From NCBI GenBank assembly GCA_964511185.1, contig CAZEDU010000001.1, positions 101,787-165,786 on the forward strand: a stretch of DNA of 64,000 bases, given 5' to 3'. Each line of letters begins with the position of its first letter. Position 1 is the first letter of the stretch. A program made the translations under genes and the position numbers. The stretch is from CAZEDU01 sp964511185 (GTDB taxonomy: Bacteria; Myxococcota; Myxococcia; Myxococcales; Myxococcaceae). Of the stretch, positions 37,003 through 44,462 are shown in pieces. The notes under the pieces are model-generated. The model did no database searches, had not been told where the DNA came from, and saw only the letters and a program-made list of their open reading frames with translations.

Positions 37003-37958
37003 GGGACCATCACCTGCATGATGGGGACTGGGATGATGCAGACGACGAGCGCGAGGGCGCAGAGCGCGCAGACGCCCTTCCGGCCGCGGGTGAGCGGCAC
37101 CTCGCCGCGCACCACCTCCGGGTGCCGCACGCCGATGACCTTCGTGGTGATGAGGAGCCACACCACCCAGCCCGCGCTGAAGAAGACGCACAAGAAGGCC
37201 ATGCCCAGAATCATCACCCGCCCCACCCACTGCGCGGCGTCGCCGAACAGCGCGTAGCTCAAGTGGCCGCCGTCGAGCTGGCCGATGGGGAGCAGGTTCA
37301 ACATCGTCACGAGCAGCCCGAACCAGCCGGCGATGACCAGCGGGTGCACGATGACGTCGTGGCCGGGCGGAATCGGCCCCAGGATCCAAGCCTGCAGGCC
37401 GCGCAGCAACAGGTTGTCGCCGAAAACGAGCACGCTCTTCGTCATCGCCGTCGCCACCGACGGCTCTCCGCTCAGCCAGCGCGTGAGCGCGTCGAACAGC
37501 TTGGGGAGCAGCACCCACAGCGAGTTGGGGCCGGGGAACGTCTCAGGCATCGGCGGCGTCTGCGTGATGGTCGACCAGCTCAGGCCCAGCAGCAAAACCG
37601 GAATCGCCACCACCAGCCCCGCGAGCGGCCCCGCCGCGCCGATGTCGACCAGCGCGTTCTTGTCGGGGATGCGGCTGCGAATGCGAATCACCGCGCCCAG
37701 CGTGCCCACGCCGAACGGCGCTGGAATGAAGTAGGGCAGCGTGGTGTCGACCTGGTGCTTGCGCGCGAGCACGTAGTGGCCCATCTCGTGCGAGCCCAAG
37801 ATGGTGAGCAACGAGCCCGAGAACCATAGAGATTGGGCGACCTGATCCGGCCCGTTGCTGAAGAGCAGGTAGAAGGATCCGAAGGTGGTGATCGCCGTCG
37901 CCACGAGCAGGCCCAGGTGCAACCAGGGCCGGTCTCCAGGGCGAAAAAGAGCGCTCAT
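36999..37958 (-). CDS. Site-2 protease family membrane metalloprotease (M50)
   Basis: A 319-residue polytopic membrane protease. The zinc site HEMGH is at residues 57-61 inside a membrane helix, and the second motif LLPIGQLDGGH supplies the aspartate ligand. No PDZ domain is inserted, unlike RseP. Such enzymes cut membrane-bound regulators within the bilayer. It heads a three-gene coupled cluster (protease, zinc-ribbon protein, helicase). The ATG at 37958 starts before the first membrane helix; the frame further upstream is without homology. Confidence 0.9.
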   Translation of the reverse strand: MSALFRPGDRPWLHLGLLVATAITTFGSFYLLFSNGPDQVAQSLWFSGSLLTILGSHEMGHYVLARKHQVDTTLPYFIPAPFGVGTLGAVIRIRSRIPDKNALVDIGAAGPLAGLVVAIPVLLLGLSWSTITQTPPMPETFPGPNSLWVLLPKLFDALTRWLSGEPSVATAMTKSVLVFGDNLLLRGLQAWILGPIPPGHDVIVHPLVIAGWFGLLVTMLNLLPIGQLDGGHLSYALFGDAAQWVGRVMILGMAFLCVFFSAGWVVWLLITTKVIGVRHPEVVRGEVPLTRGRKGVCALCALALVVCIIPVPIMQVMVP

Positions 37959-38018
37959 GGTCTGAAGGCTGTGGGTATCAACTGGCCCTGACCATTTCAA
38001 CGCGTGGCAACAGAGTTG

Positions 38019-38047
38019 TTGACGGGTGGGGGGCGCTTGCCTAAGAC
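38019..38047 (+). promoter_or_regulatory. Candidate sigma-70-type promoter for the small lipoprotein gene
   Basis: TTGACG at 38019-38024 is followed after 17 bases by TAAGAC at 38042-38047, a good vegetative-type spacing in otherwise GC-rich DNA. Transcription would start about 65 bases before the lipoprotein ATG. Confidence 0.55.
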
Positions 38048-38117
38048 TCCGCGTCGCTTGAGGGGGGTGCCGCCGGCACTCTGAAGTCGTGGTTTTCCAT
38101 TCAATCGGAGGGATGCA

Positions 38118-38465
38118 ATGAAGAAGGCACTTATTGTTGCTTTTGCGGCTGCGAGCCTCATCGGCTGCACCAGCGTTGAGACTGCGACCGTTTCCAGCGC
38201 CGAGATCGCCGCGAACGGCGAGGCGGTGGCGGTGGTGCAGGCGAACGCGATCGGCATTTCGGCCATCTTCCACATGGTCGACCTGGTTCAGTCGGACCTC
38301 GACACGGTCGTGAACAAGCTCCTGGTTGCCGAGGCCAAGGCGATGGGCGCGGCGAAGGTTGACCTCAAGGGTGCGCAGACCACCCCGCGTCACGGCATCT
38401 TCGCGCTCTTCGGCGGCATCATCGGCTTCCCGATGTCTGGTGCGATGGGCGTCGCGGTCAAGTAA
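38118..38465 (+). CDS. Small unknown lipoprotein
   Basis: A 115-residue lipoprotein with a signal ending in ASLIGC. The mature part has an Ala/Val-rich helical region and a glycine-rich C terminus (FGGIIGFPMSGAMGVAVK) that could insert in or lie on a membrane. A GGAGG site precedes the ATG, a candidate promoter lies at 38019-38047 and a clean intrinsic terminator at 38490-38525, so it forms a complete monocistronic unit. Such compact, well-framed units are typical of abundant envelope lipoproteins. No family recognised. Confidence 0.75.
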   Translation: MKKALIVAFAAASLIGCTSVETATVSSAEIAANGEAVAVVQANAIGISAIFHMVDLVQSDLDTVVNKLLVAEAKAMGAAKVDLKGAQTTPRHGIFALFGGIIGFPMSGAMGVAVK

Positions 38466-38489
38466 GTCTTCTTGACCTGATTTTCACGC

Positions 38490-38525
38490 GGGGCCCTTCT
38501 GGCGACAGGAGGGCCCTTCGTTTTT
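38490..38525 (+). terminator. Intrinsic terminator after the small lipoprotein gene
   Basis: A GGGCCCT/AGGGCCC stem (38491-38497 with 38509-38515) with a short loop, followed by TTCG and five T. It ends the lipoprotein transcript 25 bases after the stop codon and lies just before the next gene. Confidence 0.8.
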
Positions 38526-38547
38526 GAACCGAAAGAGAGCGAAAGCC

Positions 38548-39333
38548 GTGTCGATCCGACTGTCCGTCCTCGCCCTGAGCACCGCCGTCGCGCTGGGCTG
38601 CCCCAAGAAGGTCGAAGAGGATTCCAGCTCTCTTTTGTCGCAGGTGAAGCAAGGGCTCACCGAGCGCGACAACAAGGTGTCGAGCTATCACCTGAAGGGC
38701 GTCACCCGCGAGATGGGGCTCGAGGCGTCCTTCGAGTTCTTCTACCGCTCGCCCAACAAGATGCGCGGCGTGCTGACCGCTCCGCAGCAGCGGATCATCT
38801 CGTACGACGGCGAGCAGCTGTTCGACCAGAGCCTGGACGAGAAGCACTTCACCACCTTCGCCATCAAGCTGCCGCCCGAGAAGCGGGCGCTCTTCCTCAC
38901 GCAGTCGTTCGCGCCGTTCGCCTCCGAGGGCTACCGGACGCCGCTGCTCCTGCGCGACGGCGTGCAGGTCGTCAAAGGCACGCACCCCAAGGGCCCGCAA
39001 ACGGTGGAGATGACGATGGCCGCGCGCAGCGAGGGCGGCCAAGACGTGAGCGTCACCTACGTGCTGCGCTGGCCGTCGCTCGACTTCCTCGCCAAGCGGG
39101 TGAAGGCGGGCCAAGAGACGCAGGAGACGCGCGTCGACGAGGAGCACTGCGAAGAGAAGCTCAAGATGTGCTTTCCCAAGAAGCTGACGCAGGTGCAGGG
39201 CGCCACCTCGGTCGCCACCACCAGCCTCACCGTGGTGGAGATCAACCCCGCGCTGCCGGCGGACACCTTCACCCTGAAGCCCCCCGAAGGCTACGAGGTG
39301 AAGCAGCAAGAGCTCGTCGAGGCCGGTAAGTAA
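38548..39333 (+). CDS. LolA/LolB-like lipoprotein
   Basis: A 261-residue lipoprotein with a signal ending in AVALGC. The mature sequence, with SSYHLKGVTREMGLEASFEFFYRSPNKMRG and IISYDGEQLFDQ, fits the half-barrel fold of LolA/LolB-type lipoprotein or lipid carriers. The C-terminal PPEGYEVKQQ ending is also typical of these. The GTG at 38548 is preferred: it opens the signal peptide and lies beyond the preceding terminator. A TTG at 38524 would start inside the terminator T run. Confidence 0.72.
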   Translation: MSIRLSVLALSTAVALGCPKKVEEDSSSLLSQVKQGLTERDNKVSSYHLKGVTREMGLEASFEFFYRSPNKMRGVLTAPQQRIISYDGEQLFDQSLDEKHFTTFAIKLPPEKRALFLTQSFAPFASEGYRTPLLLRDGVQVVKGTHPKGPQTVEMTMAARSEGGQDVSVTYVLRWPSLDFLAKRVKAGQETQETRVDEEHCEEKLKMCFPKKLTQVQGATSVATTSLTVVEINPALPADTFTLKPPEGYEVKQQELVEAGK

Positions 39334-39414
39334 CCCCTCGGACGGGCGAGCGTTTCGAAGCCCCGCTTGGCTTTGCGCCCGGCCTTGCCGACACTGTGGT
39401 GAACGGAGGACGCC

Positions 39415-39714
39415 ATGTTCGGACGCTCCAACGAAGAGTGGATTGCGCAGTACTCGCAGAGCCACCAGCACCCGGTGAACCGGCTCTGCCACACCATCGG
39501 CATCCCGATGATCGCCCTGTCGATTCTGCTCTTCCTGGTCGCCCCGTTCGTGAAGGGCTTCTGGGTGGTGCCGGTGACGCTGTTCGGGGTCGGCTGGATT
39601 TTTCAGTTCGTCGGCCACGCCTTCGAGAAGAAGCCGCCCGAGTTCTTCAAGGACTGGCGCTTCCTCTTCGTCGGCCTGCGCTGGTGGGTCGCGAAGGTTC
39701 GCGGGCTGGCCTAA
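39415..39714 (+). CDS. DUF962/Mpo1-like small membrane protein
   Basis: A 99-residue protein of the DUF962 family (yeast Mpo1/YGL010w relatives, dioxygenases acting on 2-hydroxy fatty acids). The metal-binding histidines are seen in HPVNRLCHTIGIP (about residues 19-31) and GHAFEKKPPEFFKDW. Two hydrophobic helices lie between them. A GGAGG site precedes the ATG. The bacterial members are shorter; enzymatic function is inferred from the yeast protein. Confidence 0.87.
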   Translation: MFGRSNEEWIAQYSQSHQHPVNRLCHTIGIPMIALSILLFLVAPFVKGFWVVPVTLFGVGWIFQFVGHAFEKKPPEFFKDWRFLFVGLRWWVAKVRGLA

Positions 39715-39819
39715 GCCCCTCGTGTCCCGGCGGCGCGGCCGCAGCAGGCCACTTCGTCTTGCCGTTTGACGCCTCGAAGAATTCTGCACAAAGCCCAGTG
39801 CTCCAGGGTCTCCCACCCT

Positions 39820-40428
39820 ATGAACACTGCCCGCACTCTATTGCTCGCCGTTCTCCTCGCCTCGATCAGCGCCTTCTCGGCTCCACTCACTGCAGCGGAG
39901 CGCGAGAAAAAGGAGGCCCGGTTGGTCGAGATTCTCAAGTCAGGTCTGGACCAGAAGGCGCCGAGCCCGAAGCTCGAGGCTGCCGAGCGAGAGATGAGAG
40001 AGTTGCTGATGGCCCTCGCTGACATCGACCCGAAGAACCCGAAGCCCGGCGACCGGCAACGCGTGATGGCGGTGCAGGCCGAGATTCTGGCGCGGCGAGA
40101 CCCCGCGCTGGGCCGGCGCCTGGAGCAAGAGCTGAAACGCTTCCAGTGCCGCGCCAAGCAAGGAGAGGCGAGAGCGAACCTCAAAGGGCTCGCCTCTGCG
40201 CAGCGTTTCTGGAAGGAAGACCACGGCGGCTACACCGCTGATCTCCAGCGGCTGGACACGGTGCTCGAGTGGAAGCGGTACACCCCATCGGTGGTGAAAG
40301 CGACCCAAGCCGGGTTTGTGATGAGAGCGACCGGCAAAGACGAGATGGCGGGCGATATCTGGGAGATCGACGAGAAGGGAGCCGTCAAAGAGGTCGCGAG
40401 CGCCTGCCCTCCTGCTTCGGCTCCCTGA
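39820..40428 (+). CDS. Secreted protein with pilin-like C-terminal region
   Basis: A 202-residue protein with a Sec signal (cleavage probably after SAPLTAA). A charged helical region leads to a segment ANLKGLASAQRFWKEDHGGY (about residues 127-146), which resembles the conserved start of the globular part of type IV pilins and pseudopilins, where residues align as a helix followed by YxxDLxxL. The hydrophobic pilin N terminus is absent, so it is not a normal pilin. Role unknown. The ATG at 39820 begins the signal peptide. Confidence 0.65.
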   Translation: MNTARTLLLAVLLASISAFSAPLTAAEREKKEARLVEILKSGLDQKAPSPKLEAAEREMRELLMALADIDPKNPKPGDRQRVMAVQAEILARRDPALGRRLEQELKRFQCRAKQGEARANLKGLASAQRFWKEDHGGYTADLQRLDTVLEWKRYTPSVVKATQAGFVMRATGKDEMAGDIWEIDEKGAVKEVASACPPASAP

Positions 40429-40455
40429 TTTCGAGGGGCTCTCCCTCGAAACGCA

Positions 40456-40875
40456 TCACGCCGGGTCCAGTACCCGAAACGCCTTGAGCCTCCGGCCGAT
40501 CTGGGCGCGATAGATGGCGAAGTCGTTCCGGTCAAGCGTCAGGATGTTCATCGTCCGGAGCGCCTCCGCCGCCGCGACCAGTGAGCCGTCGGCGAGGTCC
40601 ATGGGACGGTCTGAATACCGTTCCATCAGCTCAAACACCCGGATCAATGATCCGGCGGAGAGAAACCACGCCGTCAGGCCGCCATCGAGGACGAACTGTT
40701 GGAGCGCCGCAGCCCCGCGAGTTCCCGGCCCCAGCAAATGAAATGCTTCGGTGAGGACAGGAATGGTGGTCATCAACGGCCGCGAGATCTTCTTGAGCAC
40801 CGAGACGACGCGGTCATGGTCGCCATCTTTCGGGTCAAAGAGCGCGACGAGCGGGCCAGAGTCGACCAGAATCAT
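40456..40875 (-). CDS. vapC: PIN-domain ribonuclease toxin VapC
   Basis: A 139-residue PIN-domain protein, the toxin half of a VapBC module. The metal-binding acids begin with Asp5 (MILVDSG) and include Glu44 in LTEAFHLL, MDLADGSLVA and LDRNDF near the C terminus. It should cleave RNA, often initiator tRNA or rRNA in this family. The ATG overlaps the antitoxin stop (ATGA), so toxin follows antitoxin in translation. Confidence 0.92.
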   Translation of the reverse strand: MILVDSGPLVALFDPKDGDHDRVVSVLKKISRPLMTTIPVLTEAFHLLGPGTRGAAALQQFVLDGGLTAWFLSAGSLIRVFELMERYSDRPMDLADGSLVAAAEALRTMNILTLDRNDFAIYRAQIGRRLKAFRVLDPA

Positions 40876-41129
40876 CGACGCTTTTCGCGGAGCGTTGATG
40901 CGATCCGCTTCTTGGCGGTCCTTGCCGGCACGCGCGCGTTCCCGCCTTCGCCGAGGTCAATGCGGCGGTAGATGTCGTAGGGCCGGGCTGCGGCTCGCTC
41001 ACGCAGCTCACGGGCCGCGACCTCGAGCCCGCGCTTGAGAGCGCCAGAGACGGTGGTCCCCGTCTGGCGGCGGATCTCTCGGAGCAGCTGCTCCGCCTCA
41101 TTGTCCAAGCGTACGGTTCGAGTCCCCAT
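40872..41129 (-). CDS. vapB: Ribbon-helix-helix antitoxin VapB
   Basis: An 85-residue antitoxin. The N terminus TRTVRLDNEAEQLLREIRRQTG is a ribbon-helix-helix DNA-binding domain; the C-terminal half would wrap the toxin. The ATG at 41129 is chosen; a TTG three codons earlier is possible. The start codon lies inside a perfect 10-bp inverted repeat (41127-41151), and no ribosome site is visible, so a leaderless or near-leaderless, autorepressed transcript is likely. Confidence 0.88.
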   Translation of the reverse strand: MGTRTVRLDNEAEQLLREIRRQTGTTVSGALKRGLEVAARELRERAAARPYDIYRRIDLGEGGNARVPARTAKKRIASTLREKRR

Positions 41130-41151
41130 GTAATACAAATGGTATTACATG
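41127..41151. promoter_or_regulatory. Palindromic operator of vapBC
   Basis: CATGTAATAC and GTATTACATG form perfect 10-bp arms around a 5-base spacer in GC-rich surroundings. One arm contains the vapB start codon. The minus strand also reads TAATAC, a possible -10 element. A second small palindrome, GTTGCT-CCC-AGCAAC, lies at 41154-41168. Binding by VapB or VapBC would block transcription start. Confidence 0.8.
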
Positions 41152-41190
41152 GAGTTGCTCCCAGCAACCGTGCCAGGTAGAGCCGCTTGC

Positions 41191-42219
41191 TCAGCTCTTG
41201 CCGAGCACGCGCGAGAGCACCTGCGCGGTGAAGTTCACCAGCGGGATGACGCGCTGGTAGTTCATCCGCGTGGGGCCGATGACGCCCACGGTGCCCAACA
41301 CCTGCTCGTCGGTGCCGTAGGGCGTGGCGATGACCGAGACGTCGACGGACGGTGAGAACTCGCTCTCGGCGCCGATGAAGATGCGCAGCTCGCGGCCCCG
41401 CTGCACGCGGTCGAGCAGTGCGAGCAGCTTGTGCTTCTCTTCCAACACCTTGAACAGCGCGCGCGCCCGCTCCACGTCGGAGAACTCCGGCGCGTCGAGG
41501 AACGAGCCGGTGCCTTCAATCAACACCCGCTCCGACGGAATCTCGGTGGCCACCGCGCCCAGCTTCAGCGCCTTGGCGACCAGCTGATCATACTTGGCCT
41601 TCTCCTGCTCGAGCTCGGTGAGGATCTTCCCGCGCAGCTCTTCGAACGGCACGCGCTGGAGCAGCTCGCTCAAGTAGTTCGCCGCCTTCACCAGCTCCTC
41701 CGAGCTGAGCGCGAAGTCGAGCGGCACCAGCCGGTTCACCACCTGCCCGCCCTCGCCGACCAGAATCGCCAGCACCCGGTCGTCGCGCAGGCGCACGAGC
41801 TCGATGCGCTCGAACACCACCGACGACGGGCGCGGCGTCATCACCACGCCGGCGTGCTTGGTGAGCAGGTGCAGCACCTTGCTCGCTTCCTGCAGCGCTT
41901 CGTCGGCGCCGGTGTTCTGCGCCAGGCCCTGCTGAATCAGCTCGCGCTCCTTCGGCGCCGGGTCCTTCAGCTTGAGCAGCGCGTCGCAATAGAACCGGTA
42001 GCCGCGGTCGGTCGGCACGCGCCCCGCCGAGGTGTGCGGCTTCTCGAGGTAGCCCAAGGCTTCGAGGTCCGAGAGCACGTTACGCATCGTCGCGGAGGAC
42101 ACGTCGAACTCGGACTTGCGGGCGAGCTGCGAGCTGCCCACCGGCTCTCCGCTCTGCACGTATTCCTGCACCACCGCGCGCAGGACTTCCTTTTCGCGGT
42201 CGCCAAGCTCGTCGACCAT
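41191..42219 (-). CDS. hrcA: Heat-inducible transcription repressor HrcA
   Basis: A 342-residue HrcA, the repressor that binds CIRCE operators of chaperone genes. The N-terminal winged helix includes VGSSQLARKSEFDVSSATMRNVLSDLEALGYL (about residues 27-58) and the hallmark TSAGRVPTDRGYRFY. The C terminus carries the GPTRMNYQRVIPLV motif. It is not linked to grpE-dnaK here, and I found no CIRCE box (TTAGCACTC-N9-GAGTGCTAA) at hrcA or grpE; targets such as groEL may lie elsewhere. Confidence 0.95.
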   Translation of the reverse strand: MVDELGDREKEVLRAVVQEYVQSGEPVGSSQLARKSEFDVSSATMRNVLSDLEALGYLEKPHTSAGRVPTDRGYRFYCDALLKLKDPAPKERELIQQGLAQNTGADEALQEASKVLHLLTKHAGVVMTPRPSSVVFERIELVRLRDDRVLAILVGEGGQVVNRLVPLDFALSSEELVKAANYLSELLQRVPFEELRGKILTELEQEKAKYDQLVAKALKLGAVATEIPSERVLIEGTGSFLDAPEFSDVERARALFKVLEEKHKLLALLDRVQRGRELRIFIGAESEFSPSVDVSVIATPYGTDEQVLGTVGVIGPTRMNYQRVIPLVNFTAQVLSRVLGKS

Positions 42220-42281
42220 GGCTCTTCACTCACTCCCATCGGCGCTGTGACTTCCAACGATACGTAGCCGCTGTGCGTGTT

Positions 42282-43187
42282 TCAATCAGGGGGCGGCGCC
42301 GAGCAGGGCAGGTGGTGGCAGTCCTGTACATAGAGGGCCGCGCGGGGGAGCAAAACCGACGGCTTGGAGCGCGGCGCCTGCGCGCTCTCGGTCTGGCCGG
42401 TGGCGGCGTCGAGCTCGAGCGCCCAACTCGCCTTGGGGCCGCAGGAGACGAGCAGGGCCGGCGCGGCCGGGCGCCACCAGAGGAACTCCACCGGGCACGG
42501 CTGCCCCGAGAACGTCTGCTTCAGGCTGCGCGCCTCGTACAAAAAAATGCCCTGCCCGGCCATCAGCGCGAGCCGCTCGCCCGAGGCGTCGACGGTCAAG
42601 TGCACCGCGCCCACCGGCGCGGCCGGGAGCTGACCGGCGGCGAGGACCTTGCCCGTGTCGTCCATCGACAAGAGCGCGCCGCTCGCCTCGAGCGTGACGA
42701 CGCCCTCCCGGTGGCCCACCAGCGCGAGCGCGCTCAGCTCGCCGCGCCGCTGCAGCGCCCCCTCCGGCGAGATGAGCCACAGCCCCGGCGCCTGCGCGTC
42801 GGTGCGGCCGGTCGAGAGCCAGAGGTTGCCCGCGAAGTCGAACGAGGCGAGCGACACACCCGCGGTCTGGTGCAGCTGCGCGGGCCGGTCGGCGTGGCAG
42901 ATGGCCACCTGGCTGCCGTCGTAGGCCGCGGCGCAGCGGCCGTCAGCGCAGACGGCGTACCCGACCGAGTTGCCCGCGAGCTTCTCGAGCAGACACTGGT
43001 TGAGCGCGGCGAAGCGCGCGTCGTTGACCGGCGACGCGGCGAAGTACGGAAGGCTCGTGCTCGCCAAGTAGAGGATGAGCACCAGCGTGCCGGCGACGCC
43101 GAGCGAGAGCGCGAACACCACGTAAGGCCGCAAGGCGCGTCCGCGGATGCGAACTTTCTCGATGGCTTTGGGTGCGCTGCTCTTCAC
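42282..43187 (-). CDS. Membrane-anchored unknown protein
   Basis: A 301-residue protein with one N-terminal transmembrane helix (about residues 20-44, YVVFALSLGVAGTLVLILYLAS) and a large exported domain. Repeated short beta-strand motifs (DGSQVAICHAD, FDFAGNLWLS, LISPEGALQRRG, LSMDDTGKVL) suggest a beta-propeller-like fold. Several cysteine pairs may form disulphides. Start is GTG 43187. It is divergent from the lipoprotein gene at 43245 with 57 bases between. Function unknown. Confidence 0.68.
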   Translation of the reverse strand: MKSSAPKAIEKVRIRGRALRPYVVFALSLGVAGTLVLILYLASTSLPYFAASPVNDARFAALNQCLLEKLAGNSVGYAVCADGRCAAAYDGSQVAICHADRPAQLHQTAGVSLASFDFAGNLWLSTGRTDAQAPGLWLISPEGALQRRGELSALALVGHREGVVTLEASGALLSMDDTGKVLAAGQLPAAPVGAVHLTVDASGERLALMAGQGIFLYEARSLKQTFSGQPCPVEFLWWRPAAPALLVSCGPKASWALELDAATGQTESAQAPRSKPSVLLPRAALYVQDCHHLPCSAPPPD

Positions 43188-43244
43188 GGGCCCAAGGCCA
43201 GCCTACGCGGTCCGAAGTCGGGATGCCCGTGCTACAAGCCGCGC

Positions 43245-44183
43245 ATGCCGCGCGCCTTGGCTCTCGTCGCCGTGCTGCTCCTGGGCTGCCCCAAGCGCGG
43301 GCCGGTCACCGGGCTGGGGGACACGCGGCGCGTTCAGCTGGTGAACACCCTGCCGGCGTTCGTGCAGCGGCTCGACGCGGCGGAGCCGCAGGGCACCGAG
43401 GCGGTGATGCGCGCCTGGCGGGCGGACGAGGCCGAGCACGAAGCCTGGCTGCAGGCCGCGCGCGCCACGCCCGACGACCCGGGCGACAACGCCCTGCGCA
43501 AGCAGGCGGTGAGCCCGTCGACCGTGCTCGCGCTCGCGCGGGCCTTCGACGCCGACGCTCCTGGCGAGGCGAACGCGCTGGTGAAGGACATCGGGCGCCT
43601 GTTCGGCGGCGAGCCCGAGCTCACGGTTGTCTTCACCGCGCTGCGCGCGGGTCCACCGATGCACCCGGGGCAGTGGCAGGGACGCGCGCTGCTGCTCTTC
43701 AACGCGCTCTCGCCGGAGCTGAGCGAGCCCGTCGCGCGGCAGACGGCGCTCGCGCATGCGCTGTACACCGCGCTCCACCGGCAGCGGCAGGGGGACGGCT
43801 CGCTCGGCCCGGTCGCGCGCGCCCTCTACCGGGAAGGCGCCGCCGCGCTCGCCACCCGCCAGCTCGTGCCGCGCGCGCTCGAGCACCAGGTGCTCGGGGT
43901 GACGCCCGAGACGCTCGAGCGGCTCAAGGCGCGCGAGGCCTTGATGGCGAAGGAGCTGCTCGCCTCGCTCGACAGCGGGCGCGAGAGCGAGGCGGCGCGG
44001 TTCTTCTCCGCCGACGTGAAGGACCCGCTGTTGCCGCGCGGCGCCGGGCGGTTCCTCGCCGACCGCGTGTTTCAGCAGCTGGCGGAGCGGATGGGCTCAG
44101 CGCACAAGCCGCTCAAGCTCTCCGCAGCCGAGTTTTCGGGCATGGCGCGCGCGGCGTTGCTCCAGCTGTCGTCGCGAGGTTAG
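43245..44183 (+). CDS. Lipoprotein resembling an inactive zinc-protease fold
   Basis: A 312-residue lipoprotein (signal ending in VLLLGC). Around residues 135-185 the text VVFTALRAGPPMHPGQWQGRALLLFNAL then TALAHALYTALHRQ follows the pattern of DUF2268-type gluzincins, in which the helix should read HExxH. Here it is HALYTALH: the catalytic glutamate is missing. So it is probably a non-catalytic relative, or the resemblance is superficial. The frame upstream of 43245 is antisense shadow. Confidence 0.6.
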   Translation: MPRALALVAVLLLGCPKRGPVTGLGDTRRVQLVNTLPAFVQRLDAAEPQGTEAVMRAWRADEAEHEAWLQAARATPDDPGDNALRKQAVSPSTVLALARAFDADAPGEANALVKDIGRLFGGEPELTVVFTALRAGPPMHPGQWQGRALLLFNALSPELSEPVARQTALAHALYTALHRQRQGDGSLGPVARALYREGAAALATRQLVPRALEHQVLGVTPETLERLKAREALMAKELLASLDSGRESEAARFFSADVKDPLLPRGAGRFLADRVFQQLAERMGSAHKPLKLSAAEFSGMARAALLQLSSRG

Positions 44184-44235
44184 CGCCAATGCCTTATCGA
44201 GAGCGGTCTTGCTCTGAAGCGGGCCATTGGACTGG

Positions 44236-44420
44236 GTGAATGCTTCGCCTGCGCTTCGATGGCCCGTGCTGTGCCAAGACGCGACCGCTTCACGGTGCGC
44301 CGTGCCGCGCTCGTCGCCGCCGCCACCCCAAGCGTCAATCCCCGGGTGGAGGCTCGGCTGCGCTGGTCGGTTTGCCCGGAGCCACCGAACGCCATGCCCA
44401 TTCCCTTTCCTCTGGGCCGA
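44236..44420 (+). repeat. Dispersed composite intergenic repeat, copy B (L + R modules)
   Basis: The left module (44241-44300) matches, in inverted orientation, 51319-51379 with about 90 percent identity over 60 bases. The right module (44332-44420) matches 12161-12251. Both modules lie side by side here, so this is the most complete copy. No open frame in it looks genuine, although several small frames run through it. It fills most of the 279-base gap between convergent genes. Confidence 0.82.
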
Positions 44421-44462
44421 CTGCGCGCGACATCTCCCACGACCTTGAAGTGAGCGCCTAAG

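Noticed and set aside
42220..42281. CIRCE operator at hrcA or upstream of grpE
   Set aside because: No TTAGCACTC-N9-GAGTGCTAA or close variant is present at either place.
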